DNA of 64,000 nucleotides from Gemmatimonadaceae bacterium (lineage in GTDB: Bacteria > Gemmatimonadota > Gemmatimonadetes > Gemmatimonadales > Gemmatimonadaceae). The stretch lies in the NCBI GenBank assembly GCA_025934775.1, contig JAICWO010000004.1:50724-114723 (forward strand), in the 5' to 3' direction. The position numbers and the translations under genes are program-made. Positions 63,701 through 64,000 of the stretch are shown here, one piece after another. Each line of letters starts with the position of its first letter. Position 1 is the first letter of the stretch. The notes under the pieces are model-generated. The model did not search any database. It saw nothing but the letters and a program-made list of their open reading frames with translations, and had not been told where the DNA came from.

Positions 63701-64000
63701 GTTGTCGTTCATCGGATCGATCACGATCCGCCCGATGTGCTCCGACTTCGCGAGCCCCACGTTCGCGAACGTCTTTCCGCCGTCCGTCGACTTCCAGATG
63801 CCGTCGCCCCACGACGTGCTCTGTCGGTTGTTCGACTCGCCCGTGCCCACCCACACGATGTCCGGATTGGACTGCGAGACCGCCACGTCGCCGATCGACA
63901 TCAAGCCGTGCTTCTCGAAGAGCGGCGTGAACTCCGCGCCGTTGCTCGTCGTCTTCCAGACGCCGCCGTGCGCCGCGCCCACGTACCAGATCGAGGTGTT
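60785..64000 (-). CDS. VPS10/sortilin-type beta-propeller protein (5' end outside window)
   Basis: The C-terminal ~1070 residues of a secreted protein open at the window edge. Many Asp-box (SxDxGxxW) repeats make a sialidase/VPS10-type propeller: SDGGKTWKRV, TDGGDTWTRL, SDDGGATWKKM, RDGGAHWTNV, DRGKSWQRL. A long C-terminal region has QNPVSDMQLRVTDARGRVVRV and Gly/Arg-rich linkers (GRGGRGGGRGGANAGAARG). The final ~220 residues are helical (VYRQMADVSKRVSESATV). Function unknown. It precedes the GH3 gene by 3 bp. Confidence 0.87.
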   Translation of the reverse strand, partial: NTSIWYVGAAHGGVWKTTSNGAEFTPLFEKHGLMSIGDVAVSQSNPDIVWVGTGESNNRQSTSWGDGIWKSTDGGKTFANVGLAKSEHIGRIVIDPMNDNVVLVAATGPLFGPGGDRGVYKTSDGGKTWKRVLFVDDNTGANDLVMSATDPKTLYASTYQRRRSDCCVNGGGPGSGVWKSTDGGDTWTRLTTGLPSGSLGRIGLDAYRRNGNIVYASIEAPPPAGQRGGGAFGNAGGESGLYRSDDGGATWKKMSETNPRPLYFSQVRVDPNDPDRVFMGGVKMSLTIDAGKTMEGQASLAAHDDVHAIWIDPSNSEHMLIGDDGGVSASYDGAKTWNFFANLPVGLFYHVGYDMREPYGICGGMQDNYDWCGPSASRQENGILNHEWTQIQGGDGFVAVPDIRDPRWVYSETQDGNIIRRNLVTGESKSIRPNPLNVFPAPKKGETYRWNWDTPMIVAPNDPGTLIVAANRVFVSHDRGDSWAAISPDLTTNANRDTIVTMALKGADIRISKDDGVSQWPTIVTVAESPTQRGVIYTGSEDGLVYVTRDGGAHWTNVTSHIPGFPAGGYVSKVAPSRYDAGTVYVTVDNHRLNDFAPYMWVSTDFGQSFHSIVNNLAGENVRTLTEDQRNRDVLYIGTETGLFLSLDRGKSWQRLDANFPNVRVDEITLHPRDNAMLIATHGRALWVLDHLEPIQEYAAAQAASANVKLFTAPAALEWKPKDDRNDEFWGHQYFVGENPPFEAVVQYFVQNPVSDMQLRVTDARGRVVRVDSIAKRKLQPGIQTACWDMRGEPIAEPAPDSAAGGRGGRGGGRGGANAGAARGRGPAVPGVPQPVPSPYTAMNPCLARPDSAAPTRGGGFGRGGGLGGPAPYVLPGNYTVALVSGGKVLDTKPLRVIGDPDVHLTTAQAAAYTTMIDDLHAMQRPAVAAASALNRVYRQMADVSKRVSESATVPANVKSQWTAFTKDFDAVREKFGVPLPAAGGRGGAGGGGRGAAPDPANVLARESALKNSIMSVWETPSPSLIRQYDGVRVAVPRAVAEANALLARAAALSKTLGRYQIALTVPPSTK

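Overview
This 64 kb window is high-GC, densely coded bacterial chromosome. No rRNA, tRNA, CRISPR array, phage block or transposase was seen. The gene content points to a Gemmatimonadota-like, Gram-negative aerobic heterotroph: a very long CarboxypepD-type outer-membrane receptor, a Ser/Thr kinase with a TPR-like tail, a MacB/FtsX (ADOP-type) permease, VPS10/sortilin-type beta-propeller proteins, M16/M20/M28/S9 secreted peptidases and GH3/GH29/GHL10 glycosidases. The assignment is an inference from gene content; no marker gene was available to test it.

Layout. 1-2.8 kb: 3' end of a SUF Fe-S cluster operon (sufD end, sufU, a Rieske protein, sufS, a YciI-like protein), mostly translationally coupled. 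3-7.5 kb: M20 peptidase; a membrane protein split by an in-frame TAA; a molybdate/tungstate-type ABC transporter without its binding protein. 7.7-14.9 kb: NatAB-type exporter, FabZ-like dehydratase, Ser/Thr kinase, lipoprotein, YpfJ-type zinc peptidase and a strong terminator. 15-16.3 kb: YqjD/YqjE/DUF3618-type membrane stress cluster. 16.4-24.4 kb: esterase, duplicated-domain secreted protein, KdpDE-like two-component pair, and a run of small coupled genes. 24.4-34 kb: GxxExxY cassette flanked by inverted nonamer repeats, AlaX editing protein, GT9, paired M16 peptidases, MATE exporter, degenerate metallo-beta-lactamase-like protein. 34-38.3 kb: beta-alanine:pyruvate aminotransferase coupled to tsdA, soxC and a soxD-like gene, a sulfur-oxidation cluster. 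38.5-46 kb: S9 peptidase, DUF1906 and GHL10 hydrolases, MsbA-like exporter, DUF3108 protein, lipoprotein. 46-56 kb: giant outer-membrane receptor, M28 peptidase, a beta-barrel/NlpC-P60 fusion split by an in-frame TAA, a MacB/FtsX permease broken by a 7-bp repeat expansion, an M50-like protease. 56-64 kb: tightly packed minus-strand operon with VPS10, GH3+PA14, GH29 and a TMEM175-type channel.

The most unusual feature is a set of short-period repeat arrays (mostly period 7, also 9) lying at stop codons, often between convergent genes, and several fold into strong hairpins. A heptamer expansion (GCTCGGC x3) also explains the frameshift in the ABC permease. Three otherwise intact-looking genes are interrupted by a single lesion each, two by an in-frame TAA and one by +7 bp.
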